Shown: positions 26,425 to 35,749 of the stretch, one piece after another
How the letters are laid out: every line of letters begins with the position of its first letter
Position numbering within the stretch: position 1 is the stretch's first letter
Assembly (NCBI GenBank): GCA_900114805.1
Contig: FOZN01000002.1
Location: 744,001 to 808,000 of the forward strand
Reading direction: 5' to 3'
Source: Agrococcus baldri
GTDB lineage: Bacteria > Actinomycetota > Actinomycetes > Actinomycetales > Microbacteriaceae
Length of the DNA stretch: 64,000 nt
Position numbers and translations under genes: made by a program
Notes under the pieces: generated by a model
Databases searched by the model: none
What the model was told of the DNA's origin: nothing
The model's input: only the letters and a program-made list of their open reading frames with translations

Positions 26425-27204
26425 ATGGGCACTCGTCGAGCCGCGCCCGCGGCGCTCTTCTCGCTCGCGGCGATCGGGCTGGTCGCGGCCGTCATGACCG
26501 GCTGCACACTGCTGAGCCCGGCCTCGCCGACCAGCACGGTCACCGATGCGAGCGGCCGGCAGGTGACGCTCGACTGGGCGGACTATCCGGCCGACGCCTG
26601 GCTGGATCCCGCCGAAGTGCTCGCCGCGCCGCGCGCTGAGCAGGCCGCGGCCGAGGGCGACGCGCTGATCGCCGAGCTGCAGTCCGCGATCGACGCCGCC
26701 GTGCCAGGCCTCGCGTGGGAGCGCGGGCCCGAGGGCGGTCTCTACCCGAGCGCCGAGAACGGCTACGGCGGCCGCAGCCTGCACCAGACGCTCAACTCGC
26801 AGGAGGCATCCACCGCGCCGCCCGAGGACTGGCCGACGCTCGTCGCCGCCATCGAGGCGGCGCTCGCCGAGCACGGCTACGGGCCGGTCGCGTGGGACTA
26901 CGAGCGCGAGCCCTGGGGTCACGAGACGGTCGCCGAGCGCGACGCCGACGTGCGCGAGGTGCACGGCTCGCTCGACCCCGGCCAGATGTGGCAGTGGATG
27001 GGCAACGCCGACAGCGGCAGCATGTGGGTGTCCGTCATCCTGGTCGATCCCGAGCGCGGCGTCGGCGGCCCGGCCGATGCCGAGCCGGTGCTCGCGCTGA
27101 TGGCCGGCGGCACCGTGATCGCGGCGGCCGACGAGCAGGCATACCGCGACGGCATCGCGCCGTTCGCCGGCCTCGAGCTGCCCGAGGAGTCCCACCCGAG
27201 CTGA
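26425..27204 (+). CDS. lipoprotein of unknown function
   Basis: 259 residues with signal peptide and lipobox MTGC (Cys27). The mature part has a conserved-looking YPSAENGYGGRSLHQTLN segment, and YEREPWGHET, but no family was recognised. ATG 26425 is 6 bases after CATGGT (26413-26418), consistent with a leaderless message. Confidence 0.7.
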   Translation: MGTRRAAPAALFSLAAIGLVAAVMTGCTLLSPASPTSTVTDASGRQVTLDWADYPADAWLDPAEVLAAPRAEQAAAEGDALIAELQSAIDAAVPGLAWERGPEGGLYPSAENGYGGRSLHQTLNSQEASTAPPEDWPTLVAAIEAALAEHGYGPVAWDYEREPWGHETVAERDADVREVHGSLDPGQMWQWMGNADSGSMWVSVILVDPERGVGGPADAEPVLALMAGGTVIAAADEQAYRDGIAPFAGLELPEESHPS

Positions 27205-27255
27205 CGGATGCGCGTGGCTCGGCAGACGGATAGCAAGCCCTGACAGCATGAAGGC

Positions 27256-27756
27256 ATGACGAAGCTCAGCGACTTCCAGGCACAGGCACTCACCGGCGGC
27301 GAGCTCGATCTCGCCGCGACCGACGGTAAGGTGGTGCTGGTGGTGAACACCGCCACCGAGTGCGGTTTCGCCAGCCAGTTCCCGGCCCTCGAGCAGCTCT
27401 GGCAGGAACTCGAGCCGCAGGGGCTCGTGGTGCTCGGCTTCCCGTCGAACCAGTTCGGCGGCCAGGAGCCCGGATCCTCCGAGCAGATCGCCGAGGTGTG
27501 CGAGCGCAACTTCGGCGTCAGCTTCCCGCTCGCGGCCAAGATCGACGTCAACGGCCCCGACACGCACCCGATCTACCAGTGGCTGAAGAACGAGAAGAAG
27601 GGCATGATCGGCGGCGCCATCAAGTGGAACTTCACGAAGTTCCTGATCGGCCGCGACGGCACCGTGCTCGAGCGCTACGCCTCCGCGAAGGCGCCCGCGG
27701 ACATCCGCGCGGACATCGAGCGCGCGCTGGCCGAGCCCGGAGTCGCCGCGGCCTGA
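27256..27756 (+). CDS. glutathione peroxidase-family thiol peroxidase
   Basis: 166 residues. Peroxidatic Cys36 in NTATECGF, FPSNQFGGQEPG with Gln70, and WNFTKFL give the catalytic triad. Cys82 in VCERNFG corresponds to the resolving Cys of thioredoxin-dependent members, so thioredoxin or mycothiol systems rather than glutathione are the probable reductants. CAGCAT ends 6 bases before ATG. Confidence 0.9.
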   Translation: MTKLSDFQAQALTGGELDLAATDGKVVLVVNTATECGFASQFPALEQLWQELEPQGLVVLGFPSNQFGGQEPGSSEQIAEVCERNFGVSFPLAAKIDVNGPDTHPIYQWLKNEKKGMIGGAIKWNFTKFLIGRDGTVLERYASAKAPADIRADIERALAEPGVAAA

Positions 27757-27846
27757 CGGCGCGCGGGCGCTCTGGCGGGTTGAGCGACCCGGATCCGGAG
27801 GGAAACCCCCGGGTGTCGTGCGGTCGAGCGCTCTAGCGTGGAGGCC

Positions 27847-28824
27847 ATGACGGTCCCCAACCCGAACCCCTACGCCCAGCAGCCGGGCCAGCCGGTGCAG
27901 AACCCCGCGCCCGGCTACGCCGGCGGCCTGCCGCCGCAGCCGTTCGCGCAGGACCCTGCCTTCCAGCCGCAGCGGTACCCGCAGGATCCGGGCATGCAGC
28001 AGCAGCCCTACCCGCAGCCCTACGCGCAGCAGCAGCCGTACGTGCCGCCGGTCTACGACGCCGGCCCGCCGCGGCCCCCGCGCCCGAAGCTCACCAAGGC
28101 CGCCGCCCACCGCGCCCGGCTCGCCGGCGGCATCGGCGGCGGCATCACCTGGCTCGGGCTCGGCATCACGCAGCTGGCCGCCATCTTCCTGCTGCTGCCG
28201 GCGATCGTGGGCGCCGTCGTCTACGGCATCGGCTTCGCCCTCGCGCAGGACGGCACCAGCGCGACCGCAGACGTCTGGGGCCAGACGCTCGCCTGGCTCG
28301 GCAGCCCGTGGGGCATCGTCATCGCGATCGGCATCCCGGCCGGCATCGTGATCGCGCTGCTCGGCCTGTGGATCAGCACGCGCATGCTGCGCCACCCGGG
28401 GCTGCGCCGCCCCGTCGGCGTCACCTGGGCGGGCTTCGGCATCGCCGTCGCGGCGACCGTGCTGCTGTCGGGCTTCGGCTCGCTGACGCTGCCGTTCTTC
28501 GGCGGCCTCCCCTTCGGCGACGGCGCTGACTTCGACCCCGGCGACTTCGGCCCGGGCGGCGTCGACCCCGGCACGATGGATCAGGCGGAGGCGCAGGAGT
28601 GGCTGCTCGAGGGCGGTGCGGGCGTGCTCGAGCAGTTCGCCGACCCGGGCGTGCTGCTGGGCGTCCTCGGCCCCTGGATCGCGCTCGGGCAATTGCTGGC
28701 GCTCATCGTGCCGATCGCCGTGAGCGTGTTCACCTGGTGGTGGATGGCGCACGCGATGCGGCCGGCGACCACCGACGCCACGGACGCCGAGGCGGCGGAC
28801 GCGAGCACCGCATCCGCCGCCTGA
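27847..28824 (+). CDS. membrane protein with Pro/Gln-rich N-terminus
   Basis: 325 residues. The first 75 are a disordered Pro/Gln/Tyr tract, followed by a basic patch and four hydrophobic helices, the last with WWWMAHAM. Such proteins are common and uncharacterised in actinobacteria. ATG 27847 is 7 bases after TAGCGT (27834-27839); the GTG at 27838 overlaps that box and was rejected. Confidence 0.7.
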   Translation: MTVPNPNPYAQQPGQPVQNPAPGYAGGLPPQPFAQDPAFQPQRYPQDPGMQQQPYPQPYAQQQPYVPPVYDAGPPRPPRPKLTKAAAHRARLAGGIGGGITWLGLGITQLAAIFLLLPAIVGAVVYGIGFALAQDGTSATADVWGQTLAWLGSPWGIVIAIGIPAGIVIALLGLWISTRMLRHPGLRRPVGVTWAGFGIAVAATVLLSGFGSLTLPFFGGLPFGDGADFDPGDFGPGGVDPGTMDQAEAQEWLLEGGAGVLEQFADPGVLLGVLGPWIALGQLLALIVPIAVSVFTWWWMAHAMRPATTDATDAEAADASTASAA

Positions 28825-28826
28825 GG

Positions 28827-28844
28827 CCACCGCTGCCGCGGTGG
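28827..28844. terminator. hairpin between convergent genes
   Basis: CCACCGC and GCGGTGG, perfect 7-bp arms with a 4-base loop TGCC, in the 27-base gap between the membrane-protein gene and the dehydrogenase gene. It could serve both strands. Confidence 0.6.
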
Positions 28845-28851
28845 AGCGCGC

Positions 28852-30012
28852 CTACTTCTTCGCGCGCTTCGCGATGTCGCGGGCGATGATCTCCTTCATG
28901 ATCTCGGTCGTGCCGCCGTAGATCGTCTGCACGCGCGAGTCGCGGAAGGCGCGCGCGATCGGGTACTCCTCCATGAAGCCGTAGCCGCCGTGCAGCTGCA
29001 GGCTCTTCGTGATCACCCGCTGCTCGAGCTCGGTCGCCCACCACTTCGCCTTCGAGGCATCCGCGGTCGTCAGGTGACCCTCGTTGAGCGCCAGGATGCT
29101 GCGCTCGATGTAGGCGCGCGTGACGTCGAGCTCGGTCTCGAGCTCGGCGAGCGTGAACCGCACCGTCGGCAGGTCGCCGACCAGGCCACCGAAGGCCTTG
29201 CGCTGGAAGGCGTAGTCGCGGCCCCAGGTGTAGGCGGCCTCGGCAGACGAGAGCGCGCCGCCGGCGATCGAGAGGCGCTCGCGCGGCAGCCGCTCCATCA
29301 TGGCGATCAGGCCCATGCCGACCTCTCCGACCCGGTTGGCGTCGGGCACCCGCACATCCTTGAAGAACAGCTCCGCGGTGTCCTGCGAGTGCAGGCCGAG
29401 CTTGTCGAGCTTGCGGCCGCGCTCGAAGCCGGCCATGCCGTTCTCGACCAGGAAGAGGGTGAAGCCGCGCGAGCCGGCCTCCGGGTCGGTGCGGGCGAAC
29501 ACGACCACCTTGTCGGCGTGGAAGCCGTTGGTGATGAACGTCTTCGAGCCGTTGAGCACCCATCCGTCGCCCGAGCGCACCGCGTTCGTGCGGATGCCCT
29601 GCAGGTCGCTGCCGGCGTCGGGCTCGGTCATGCCGATCGCGCCGATCGAGGTGCCGGCGGCCATCGGCGGCAGCCACGTCGCGAGCTGCTCGGGCGTGCC
29701 GAGGTCGATCAGGTACGACAGCACGATGTCGTCGTGCACGCCGAAGGTGGCGTTGACGGAAGCGGCGCCGACCTTCGAGAGCTCCTCGCTGATGATCATG
29801 CGGAAGCGGTAGTCGTCGATCTCCATGCCGCCGTACTGCTCGGGGATCGCGAGCCCGACCATCCCGGCCTCGCCCATCTGGCGGTAGAGATCGGGGTCGG
29901 TGAGGCCCTCGGCCTCCCACGTCGCCAGGTTCGGCGCGATGTTGCGGGCGGTGAACTCGCGGACGGTCTCGCGGAACGCCTCGTGGTCCTCGTCGTAGAA
30001 GGTGGAACGCAT
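28852..30012 (-). CDS. acyl-CoA dehydrogenase
   Basis: 386 residues, standard size. TEPDAGSDLQGI and WVLNGSKTFITNG bind FAD; KAFGGLVGDLPTVRF and LQLHGGYGFMEEYPI follow; catalytic Glu in YGGTTEIM. Ninth base after the SDR gene stop, same strand, so one operon. Together with that SDR it resembles 2-methylbutyryl-CoA or short-chain acyl-CoA breakdown. Electrons would pass to ETF encoded at 34926. Confidence 0.92.
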   Translation of the reverse strand: MRSTFYDEDHEAFRETVREFTARNIAPNLATWEAEGLTDPDLYRQMGEAGMVGLAIPEQYGGMEIDDYRFRMIISEELSKVGAASVNATFGVHDDIVLSYLIDLGTPEQLATWLPPMAAGTSIGAIGMTEPDAGSDLQGIRTNAVRSGDGWVLNGSKTFITNGFHADKVVVFARTDPEAGSRGFTLFLVENGMAGFERGRKLDKLGLHSQDTAELFFKDVRVPDANRVGEVGMGLIAMMERLPRERLSIAGGALSSAEAAYTWGRDYAFQRKAFGGLVGDLPTVRFTLAELETELDVTRAYIERSILALNEGHLTTADASKAKWWATELEQRVITKSLQLHGGYGFMEEYPIARAFRDSRVQTIYGGTTEIMKEIIARDIAKRAKK

Positions 30013-30021
30013 CTCGATCTC

Positions 30022-30792
30022 CTATCGGGCTTGCATGCGGATGGCACCGTCGAGCCGGATGGTCTCGCCGTTGAGCATGGGGTTGGCGACGATCTGCGTC
30101 ACCAGCAGTGCGAACTCGGATGGGTCGCCGAGCCGGGCGGGGTGCGGCACCTGGGCGCCGAGCGAGTCGCGCGCCTCCTGCGGCAGCGCTGCGAGCATGG
30201 GGGTGGCAAACAGCCCGGGCGCGATCGCGTTGACGCGGATCTGGCTGGCGGCGAGCTCGCGGGCGATCGGCAGGGTCATGCCGACGACCGCGGCCTTCGA
30301 CGCCGAGTAGGCGGCCTGCCCGATCTGGCCGTCGAAGGCGGCGACGGATGCGGTGGAGACGATCACGCCGCGCTCCTCCCCGCCGGGGCCGCCGACGGGC
30401 TCGAGCTTCGCCATCCGCTCGGCGGCGAGCCGGATGACGTTGAACGTGCCGACCAGGTTGATGTCGACGACGCGCTGGAAGGTCTCGAGCGCGAAGGGGC
30501 CCGAGCGGCCGACGACCTTCGCCGCGTCGGCGACGCCGGCGCAGTTCACGACCAGCCGCAGCGCTCCGCGCGCCCCTGCCGCGTCGAGCGCGGCGGCCAC
30601 CTGCGCCTCGTCGCGCACGTCGGCGGCCACGAAGGTGACGCCCTCGCGCTCGGCGACGGCGTCGGCCGCGGGGGTGCCGCCGAGATCGATGACGACCACG
30701 TGCGCCCCCAGCGCCAGCAGCGCCTCGGTGGTGGCGAGGCCCAGCCCCGATGCTCCACCGGTGACGAGCGCCACCTGTCCGTTCATGTCCAT
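30022..30792 (-). CDS. SDR 3-hydroxyacyl-CoA dehydrogenase (type II, HSD10-like)
   Basis: 256 residues. Cofactor motif GGASGLG, NCAGVA, catalytic Ser in STASVAAF and YSASK. Length and the [27 protein letters not shown] segment fit type II 3-hydroxyacyl-CoA dehydrogenases that act on 2-methyl-3-hydroxybutyryl-CoA in isoleucine breakdown. ATG 30792 with GGAG 5 bases upstream. First gene of the operon with the dehydrogenase. Confidence 0.87.
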   Translation of the reverse strand: MDMNGQVALVTGGASGLGLATTEALLALGAHVVVIDLGGTPAADAVAEREGVTFVAADVRDEAQVAAALDAAGARGALRLVVNCAGVADAAKVVGRSGPFALETFQRVVDINLVGTFNVIRLAAERMAKLEPVGGPGGEERGVIVSTASVAAFDGQIGQAAYSASKAAVVGMTLPIARELAASQIRVNAIAPGLFATPMLAALPQEARDSLGAQVPHPARLGDPSEFALLVTQIVANPMLNGETIRLDGAIRMQAR

Positions 30793-30904
30793 CTGTGCTC
30801 CATTGCCTCGTGCCGGTCGTGCCTCGTGCCGGTACTGCCTCGTGCCGGGCGCTGTCGACGCCCGACCGTATCTCGCGCCCCCGTCGCCTCGTCCCGCCCT
30901 GTGG

Positions 30905-30971
30905 ATCTCAACGTGTCAGGTGGTCGCTCAGCGCGACTATTCCGTCGAGCAGACACAGGACACGTTGAGAT
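30905..30971. repeat. 67-bp palindromic repeat, copy 1
   Basis: Arms ATCTCAACGTGTC (30905-30917) and GACACGTTGAGAT (30959-30971) around a 41-base centre. Located between divergent operons. Closely related to the elements at 54672-54737 and 56082-56148. Confidence 0.8.
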
Positions 30972-31056
30972 TTCCGCGTGGCTGGCGTGCCGTGCTCCCA
31001 GGATGGTAGATATGTGGATGTCCATGCAACTGCGTGGATGACAAGGATTCGCGCAG

Positions 31057-32352
31057 GTGCGCACAGCGACACGCGACGAAGGGGTCGAGCGCTTGACCAT
31101 GACCATGCCGAGCCGTACCGAGATGAACCGCAGCGAGGCGGGCCAGAGCGAGGCCGGCGCCAGCCAGCCGAGCCAGGGCCTGAGCCCCACGAGCGCCGAG
31201 GAGCGCGCAGCGCTCGTCGAGGCGGTGCGCGACTTCGCCGATGCGCGCCTCGCACCCTTCGCGAACCAGCGCGACGCCGACCACGAGTTCCCCGTCGACA
31301 CCCTCCGCGAGGCCGGCCAGCTCGGCCTCGGCGCCATCTGCGTGCGCGAGGACGTCGGCGGCTCGGGCCTCAGCCGGCTCGACGCGATCGCCATCTACGA
31401 GGAGCTCGCGCGCGGCGACATCGCCGTCGCCACCTACATCTCCATCCACAACATGGTGGTCGGCATGATCGACGCCGAGGGCACCGACGAGCAGCGCCGC
31501 CGCTGGCTGCCGCAGCTGACCGACATGGCCGAGCTCGCGAGCTACTGCCTCACCGAGCCCGGCGCCGGCTCCGACGCCGCCGCGGTCGCCACCACTGCCG
31601 TGCGCGACGGCGACGACTACGTGCTCAGCGGCACGAAGCAGTTCATCTCCGGCGCCGGCACCTCCGCGGTCTACGTCGTGATGGCCCGCACCGGGCTGAC
31701 CGATGATGGCGGCGTCGACCCGGCCAAGCGCGGATCGCGCGGCATGACCGCCTTCGTCGTGCCCGCATCCGCCCCCGGCCTCTCCTTCGGCGCCGAGGAG
31801 CGGAAGATGGGCTGGCACGCGCAGCCCACCCGCGCGGTCGTGCTCGACGGCGTGCGGGTGCCGGCGAGCGATCGACTCGGCGAGGAGGGCGAGGGCTTCG
31901 GCATCGCCATGCGCGGCCTCAACGGCGGGCGCTTGGGCATCGCAGCCGCCTCGATCGGCGGCGCGCAGTTCGCGCTCGAGCGCACCGTCGCGTACGTCAA
32001 GGAGCGCGCCACCTTCGGGCAGCCGCTCGCCACCCGCCAGCACGTGCAGTTCGAGCTCGCCGACATGGAGACCGAGCTGCAGGCCGCCCGCGCGCTGCTC
32101 GAGCGCGCCGCCGCCAAGCTCGACGCGAAGGCGCCCGACGCCCCCGTCGCCTGCGCGATGGCCAAGCGATTCGCCACCGACGCCGGCTTCCGGGTCGCCG
32201 ACCAGGCGCTGCAGCTGCACGGCGGCTACGGCTACCTGCACGAGTACGGCATCGAGCGGGTCGTGCGCGACCTGCGTGTGCACCGCATTCTCGAGGGATC
32301 GAACGAGATGATGCGCATGATCGTCGGGCGCGCGCTGCTCGGCGAGCGATAG
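31057..32352 (+). CDS. acyl-CoA dehydrogenase (isobutyryl-CoA-type candidate)
   Basis: 431 residues from GTG 31057, which has AAGGA 9 bases upstream; ATG 31099 or 31105 are alternative starts and the first 45 residues are low complexity. Core motifs: LTEPGAGSDAAAV, LSGTKQFISGAG, FGQPLATRQHVQFELADMET, LQLHGGYGYLHEYGIERVVRDLRVHRILEGSNEMM with catalytic Glu in EGSNE. The LEGSNE ending and the adjacent hydroxyisobutyryl-CoA hydrolase suggest valine-derived isobutyryl-CoA as substrate. Confidence 0.88.
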   Translation: MRTATRDEGVERLTMTMPSRTEMNRSEAGQSEAGASQPSQGLSPTSAEERAALVEAVRDFADARLAPFANQRDADHEFPVDTLREAGQLGLGAICVREDVGGSGLSRLDAIAIYEELARGDIAVATYISIHNMVVGMIDAEGTDEQRRRWLPQLTDMAELASYCLTEPGAGSDAAAVATTAVRDGDDYVLSGTKQFISGAGTSAVYVVMARTGLTDDGGVDPAKRGSRGMTAFVVPASAPGLSFGAEERKMGWHAQPTRAVVLDGVRVPASDRLGEEGEGFGIAMRGLNGGRLGIAAASIGGAQFALERTVAYVKERATFGQPLATRQHVQFELADMETELQAARALLERAAAKLDAKAPDAPVACAMAKRFATDAGFRVADQALQLHGGYGYLHEYGIERVVRDLRVHRILEGSNEMMRMIVGRALLGER

Positions 32353-32379
32353 ATCTTGAGACGGTACTGACAGGGAGCC

Positions 32380-33465
32380 ATGTCGAACATCACCACCGAG
32401 GTCCGCGGCGCGCTGGGCGTCGTCACCCTCGACCGCCCGGAGGCCCTCAACGCGCTCACCCACGCGATGGTGATGGAGATGGCGGATGCGCTGCGCGCGT
32501 TCGCCGCGGACGACGCGGTCGAGCGCGTGCTCATCACGGGCGCGGGGGAGCGAGCCCTGTGCGCCGGCGGCGACGTGGTCTCGCTGCACGCCGACGTGCA
32601 GTCCACCCGCGGGCAGGGGGCCGCCCGCTTCTGGCGCGACGAGTACACGCTCAACGCGCAGATCGCGCGCTTCCCGAAGCCGGTGGTGGCGCTGCAGCAC
32701 GGCATCGTGCTGGGCGGCGGCGTCGGCGTCTCCGGCCACGCGAGCCACCGCGTCGTGACCGACTCGACGCGCATCGGTTTCCCCGAGGTGACGATCGGCT
32801 TCGTGCCCGACGTCGGCGCCACCTGGCTGCTGACCCGCCGGCGCGGCGAGCTCGGCACGCGCGCCGCCCTCACCGGCGACCACTTCGGCGCCGCCGACGC
32901 CATCGCGCTGGGGCTCGCCGACAGCTACGTGCCGGCCGATCGCCTGGCCGAGCTCGTCTCTCTGCTGGAGACGACGCATCCGGATGCCGCGATCGAGCAG
33001 CTCGCGGCCCCCGCACCTGCCGGTTCGCTGGTCGCGGCGCGGCCGATGATCGACCAAGCCTTCGCCGGCGACGACCCGCGGGCGATCCTCGAGCGACTGC
33101 GCGCGGCCGGCAAGGAGGGCGCGGCGATCGCCGAGACGATCGAGCGCCGCTCGCCGTTCGCCGTCGCCGTGACGCTCGCCGCGCTGCGCCGCGCCCGCGG
33201 GCTGCGCTCGCTCGAGGAGGCGCTCGTGCAGGAGTACCGCGTCTCGCGGCACACCGCGCTCGCGGCCGACTTCAGCGAGGGCGTGCGCGCGCAGCTGATC
33301 GACAAGGACCGCAGCCCGAAGTGGACGCCGTCCTCGCTCGCGGGCGTCACGCCTGCCATGGTGGAGGCGTGCTTCGCGCCGGTGCCCGGTGGCGACCTCG
33401 AGCTGCCGCAGCCGGGCCGACCCGCCGCGGCGCACCGGGTGCAGCCGCAGCCCGACCAGATCTAG
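32380..33465 (+). CDS. 3-hydroxyisobutyryl-CoA hydrolase
   Basis: 361 residues, longer than a simple crotonase. GGGVGVSGHASHRVVTDSTRIGFPEVTIGFVPDVGATWLLTR is split here into its marks: GGGVGVS, FPEVTIG, FVPDVGATW; the FPDVG-type motif and long C-terminal tail (DKDRSPKWTPSSL) separate this hydrolase group from enoyl-CoA hydratases. It releases 3-hydroxyisobutyrate and CoA in valine breakdown. Between the dehydrogenase and hydratase genes, same strand. Confidence 0.88.
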   Translation: MSNITTEVRGALGVVTLDRPEALNALTHAMVMEMADALRAFAADDAVERVLITGAGERALCAGGDVVSLHADVQSTRGQGAARFWRDEYTLNAQIARFPKPVVALQHGIVLGGGVGVSGHASHRVVTDSTRIGFPEVTIGFVPDVGATWLLTRRRGELGTRAALTGDHFGAADAIALGLADSYVPADRLAELVSLLETTHPDAAIEQLAAPAPAGSLVAARPMIDQAFAGDDPRAILERLRAAGKEGAAIAETIERRSPFAVAVTLAALRRARGLRSLEEALVQEYRVSRHTALAADFSEGVRAQLIDKDRSPKWTPSSLAGVTPAMVEACFAPVPGGDLELPQPGRPAAAHRVQPQPDQI

Positions 33466-33482
33466 CGACCACAGGAGTCCGC

Positions 33483-34259
33483 ATGACCGAGTACGAGACC
33501 ATCCGCGTCGAGCGCCGGGGCCGCGTCGCCTGGATCACCCTCGACCGCCCCGAGGCGCTCAACGCGCTCAACGCCCAGCTCATGCACGAGCTCGTCGACG
33601 CGGCGACCTCGCTGGATGCCGATGACGCGATCGGCGCGATCGTGGTGACCGGCAGCGAGAAGGCCTTCGCCGCCGGCGCCGACATCAAGGAGATGGCGTC
33701 GAAGACGACCGCCGAGATGCGCGACGCGAACCACTTCGGGCCCTGGCTCGAGTTCGCGCGCGTCAAGAAGCCGGTGATCGCCGTGGTCTCGGGCTACGCG
33801 CTCGGCGGCGGGTTCGAGCTGGCGCTCATGTGCGATGTCATCCTGGCGAGCGACAGCGCGACGTTCGGCTTCCCCGAGATCGGGCTGGGCGTGATCCCGG
33901 GCATCGGCGGCACGCAGCGCATCCTGCGCATCGTCGGCTACCCGAAGGCTGCGGAGCTCGTGCTCACCGGCCGCCGCATCGATGCGGCCGAGGCGGAGCG
34001 ACAAGGCATCGTCTCGCGCGTCGTCCCGGCGGCCGAGCTGCTGACGCAGACCGAGGAGCTGGCGGCCGCGATCGCGAACAAGTCGCTGCCGGCGCTGGTG
34101 GCGGCGAAGGCCGCGCTCGACGGCGCGCTGGAGACCGGCCTGGAGGCCGGTCTCGCGCTCGAGGCCGAGCAGTTCACAGCGCTGTTCGACACCGCCGATC
34201 AGAAAGAGGGGATGGCGGCCTTCCGTGAGAAGCGCGAGCCCGACTTCACGCACCGGTAG
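33483..34259 (+). CDS. enoyl-CoA hydratase
   Basis: 258 residues. AAGADIKEM, GYALGGGFELALMCDVI and FPEIGLGVIPGIGGTQRI supply the oxyanion hole and both catalytic glutamates. ACAGGAG precedes the ATG. Third gene of the putative valine operon: it would hydrate methacrylyl-CoA. General short-chain hydratase activity is equally possible. Confidence 0.92.
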   Translation: MTEYETIRVERRGRVAWITLDRPEALNALNAQLMHELVDAATSLDADDAIGAIVVTGSEKAFAAGADIKEMASKTTAEMRDANHFGPWLEFARVKKPVIAVVSGYALGGGFELALMCDVILASDSATFGFPEIGLGVIPGIGGTQRILRIVGYPKAAELVLTGRRIDAAEAERQGIVSRVVPAAELLTQTEELAAAIANKSLPALVAAKAALDGALETGLEAGLALEAEQFTALFDTADQKEGMAAFREKREPDFTHR

Positions 34260-34264
34260 CCCGC

Positions 34265-34309
34265 TGGTCGAGGAGCGCCCGGGCGCAGCCCGGACGCGTC
34301 ACGAGACCA
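34265..34309. repeat. REP-like double hairpin between convergent genes
   Basis: Outer arms TGGTC and GACCA; inner perfect hairpin CCGGGC-GCA-GCCCGG (34279-34293). It resembles the abundant GGTCGAGGAGCG…GAGACC palindromes of Microbacteriaceae genomes (from memory). It fills the gap between the hydratase and marR genes and probably terminates both. Confidence 0.6.
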
Positions 34310-34313
34310 TGAG

Positions 34314-34847
34314 CTACAGCGGCTCCGCCACCGGCCGCGGGTCCTCGAAGTCGCCCGAGCGCTTCCGCAGCAGCGCGATGATGCGCACCAGCTCTGCCAG
34401 CTCCTCGTCCTCGAGCCCGGTGGCGGTGAACGCCTCGTCGTTGAGCGCGACCGTGGCCCGCTCGACCAGCTCGCGCCCCGCATCCGTGATCGCCAGCACC
34501 GTCGCCCGGCCGTCGGTCGGGTGCGGCTCGCGCGTGACCAGCTCGGCGCGCACGAGCCGGTCGACGGTGCTCGTCACGCTCGTCGGGTGCACCTGCAGGC
34601 GCCGCACCGCCGACTTCATCGGCATGCGCCCCTCGCGGGTGAACGCCAGCAGCCGCAGCACCTCGAAGCGCGCGAACGACAGCGCGAACGGCCGCAGCAC
34701 CGACTCGACCCGCGCCTCCAGCAGCTGCTGTGCACGGTTGACGGAGGTCACGAGCGTCATGCCCGGCGCCGCATCCGCCCAGCCGTTCTCGAGCCACTGG
34801 CGGCGGGCCTCGGCGATCGGGTCGAGCGTCTCTCGCCTCGCGCTCAT
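34314..34847 (-). CDS. MarR family transcriptional regulator
   Basis: 177 residues. Winged helix: FEVLRLLAFTREGRMPMKSAVRRL, VHPTSVTSTVDRLVRAELVTREPHPTDGRATVLAIT with the DGR wing. GAGGAGG precedes ATG 34847. Divergent from etfB, with the inverted repeat TACGG-N5-CCGTA (34861-34875) between them. Likely controls itself and electron-transfer flavoprotein genes. Confidence 0.87.
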   Translation of the reverse strand: MSARRETLDPIAEARRQWLENGWADAAPGMTLVTSVNRAQQLLEARVESVLRPFALSFARFEVLRLLAFTREGRMPMKSAVRRLQVHPTSVTSTVDRLVRAELVTREPHPTDGRATVLAITDAGRELVERATVALNDEAFTATGLEDEELAELVRIIALLRKRSGDFEDPRPVAEPL

Positions 34848-34860
34848 GGCATCCTCCTCA

Positions 34861-34875
34861 TACGGAATCACCGTA
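34861..34875. promoter_or_regulatory. MarR operator candidate
   Basis: TACGG-AATCA-CCGTA, perfect 5-bp arms, centred in the 78-base gap between marR and etfB. On the minus strand TACGGT may itself be the marR -10. Confidence 0.5.
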
Positions 34876-34925
34876 GCGCCCGCGCTCGTGCCCACCGCTC
34901 CGATCACGAAGAAGGGAGCCCGCCG

Positions 34926-35738
34926 ATGAAGATCGTCGTGCTCGTCAAGCCCGTCCCCGACACCTACGGCGACCGGGTGCTCAACCTCGAGACCGGCCTC
35001 GCCGATCGCGCCGCGAGCGAGACCGTGCTCGACGAGATCACCGAGCGCGCGCTCGAGGCGGTCATCCGGCACGCCGAGGAGTCGGCGAAGTCCGGCGCCG
35101 GCGACGTCGAGGTGATCGCGATGACGATGGCGCCCGCCGAGTCGCAGTCGACGCTGCGCAAGGCGCTCGCCATGGGCGCCGCTTCTGCCGTGCACGTCGC
35201 CGACGAGCGGCTCGCCGGCGCCGACCTGGTGCGCACCGCCGAGGTGCTCGCCGCAGCGCTGCGCCGCGCGGGCGCCGACCTGATCGTGGCCGGCAACGGC
35301 TCGACCGACGGCAGCGGCGGCGTCATGCCGTCGATGCTCGCCGAGCTGCTCGAGCTGCCCGCGGCGACGCGACTCGAGACGCTCGAGATCACGGCGGATG
35401 CGGTGCGCGGCACCCGCGAGACCGATGGCGGCACGATGACGGTCACCGCGGCACTGCCGGCGGTCGTCTCCGTCACCGAGCGCATGCCCGACCCGCGCTT
35501 CCCGGCGCTGAAGGGCATCATGGGCGCGAAGAAGAAGCCGCTCGAGGTGCTCACGCTCGACGACCTCGGCGCGGAGCTCGAGGCCCTCGGCGTCGAGCTC
35601 GACGAGACCGCATCCGCGCGATCGATCATGGTCGCCGCCACGCAGCGCCCCGCGCGCGAGGCGGGCGAGATCATCACCGACGACGGCACCGCGGGGGAGC
35701 GGATCGCCGCCTTCCTCGCCGACCGGCGACTGGCCTGA
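34926..35738 (+). CDS. etfB: electron transfer flavoprotein, beta subunit
   Basis: 270 residues. MKIVVLVKPVPDTYGDRVLN start, AGNGSTDGSGGVMPSMLAELL, and MPDPRFPALKGIMGAKKKPLE signature. AMP-binding partner of EtfA; the heterodimer takes electrons from acyl-CoA dehydrogenases such as those at 3283, 28852 and 31057. GAAGGGAG precedes ATG. Eleven bases before etfA. Confidence 0.95.
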   Translation: MKIVVLVKPVPDTYGDRVLNLETGLADRAASETVLDEITERALEAVIRHAEESAKSGAGDVEVIAMTMAPAESQSTLRKALAMGAASAVHVADERLAGADLVRTAEVLAAALRRAGADLIVAGNGSTDGSGGVMPSMLAELLELPAATRLETLEITADAVRGTRETDGGTMTVTAALPAVVSVTERMPDPRFPALKGIMGAKKKPLEVLTLDDLGAELEALGVELDETASARSIMVAATQRPAREAGEIITDDGTAGERIAAFLADRRLA

Positions 35739-35749
35739 GGAGCACCGAG

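Noticed and set aside
25018-28830. Very long minus-strand reading frame over several genes
   Set aside because: High GC keeps the antisense frame open; the amino-acid composition is Arg/Gly/His-rich without domains, while the plus strand has recognisable proteins with ribosome sites.
28990-31041. Long plus-strand frame opposite the dehydrogenase and SDR genes
   Set aside because: It is the shadow of the two minus-strand genes; no family features and no start signal.
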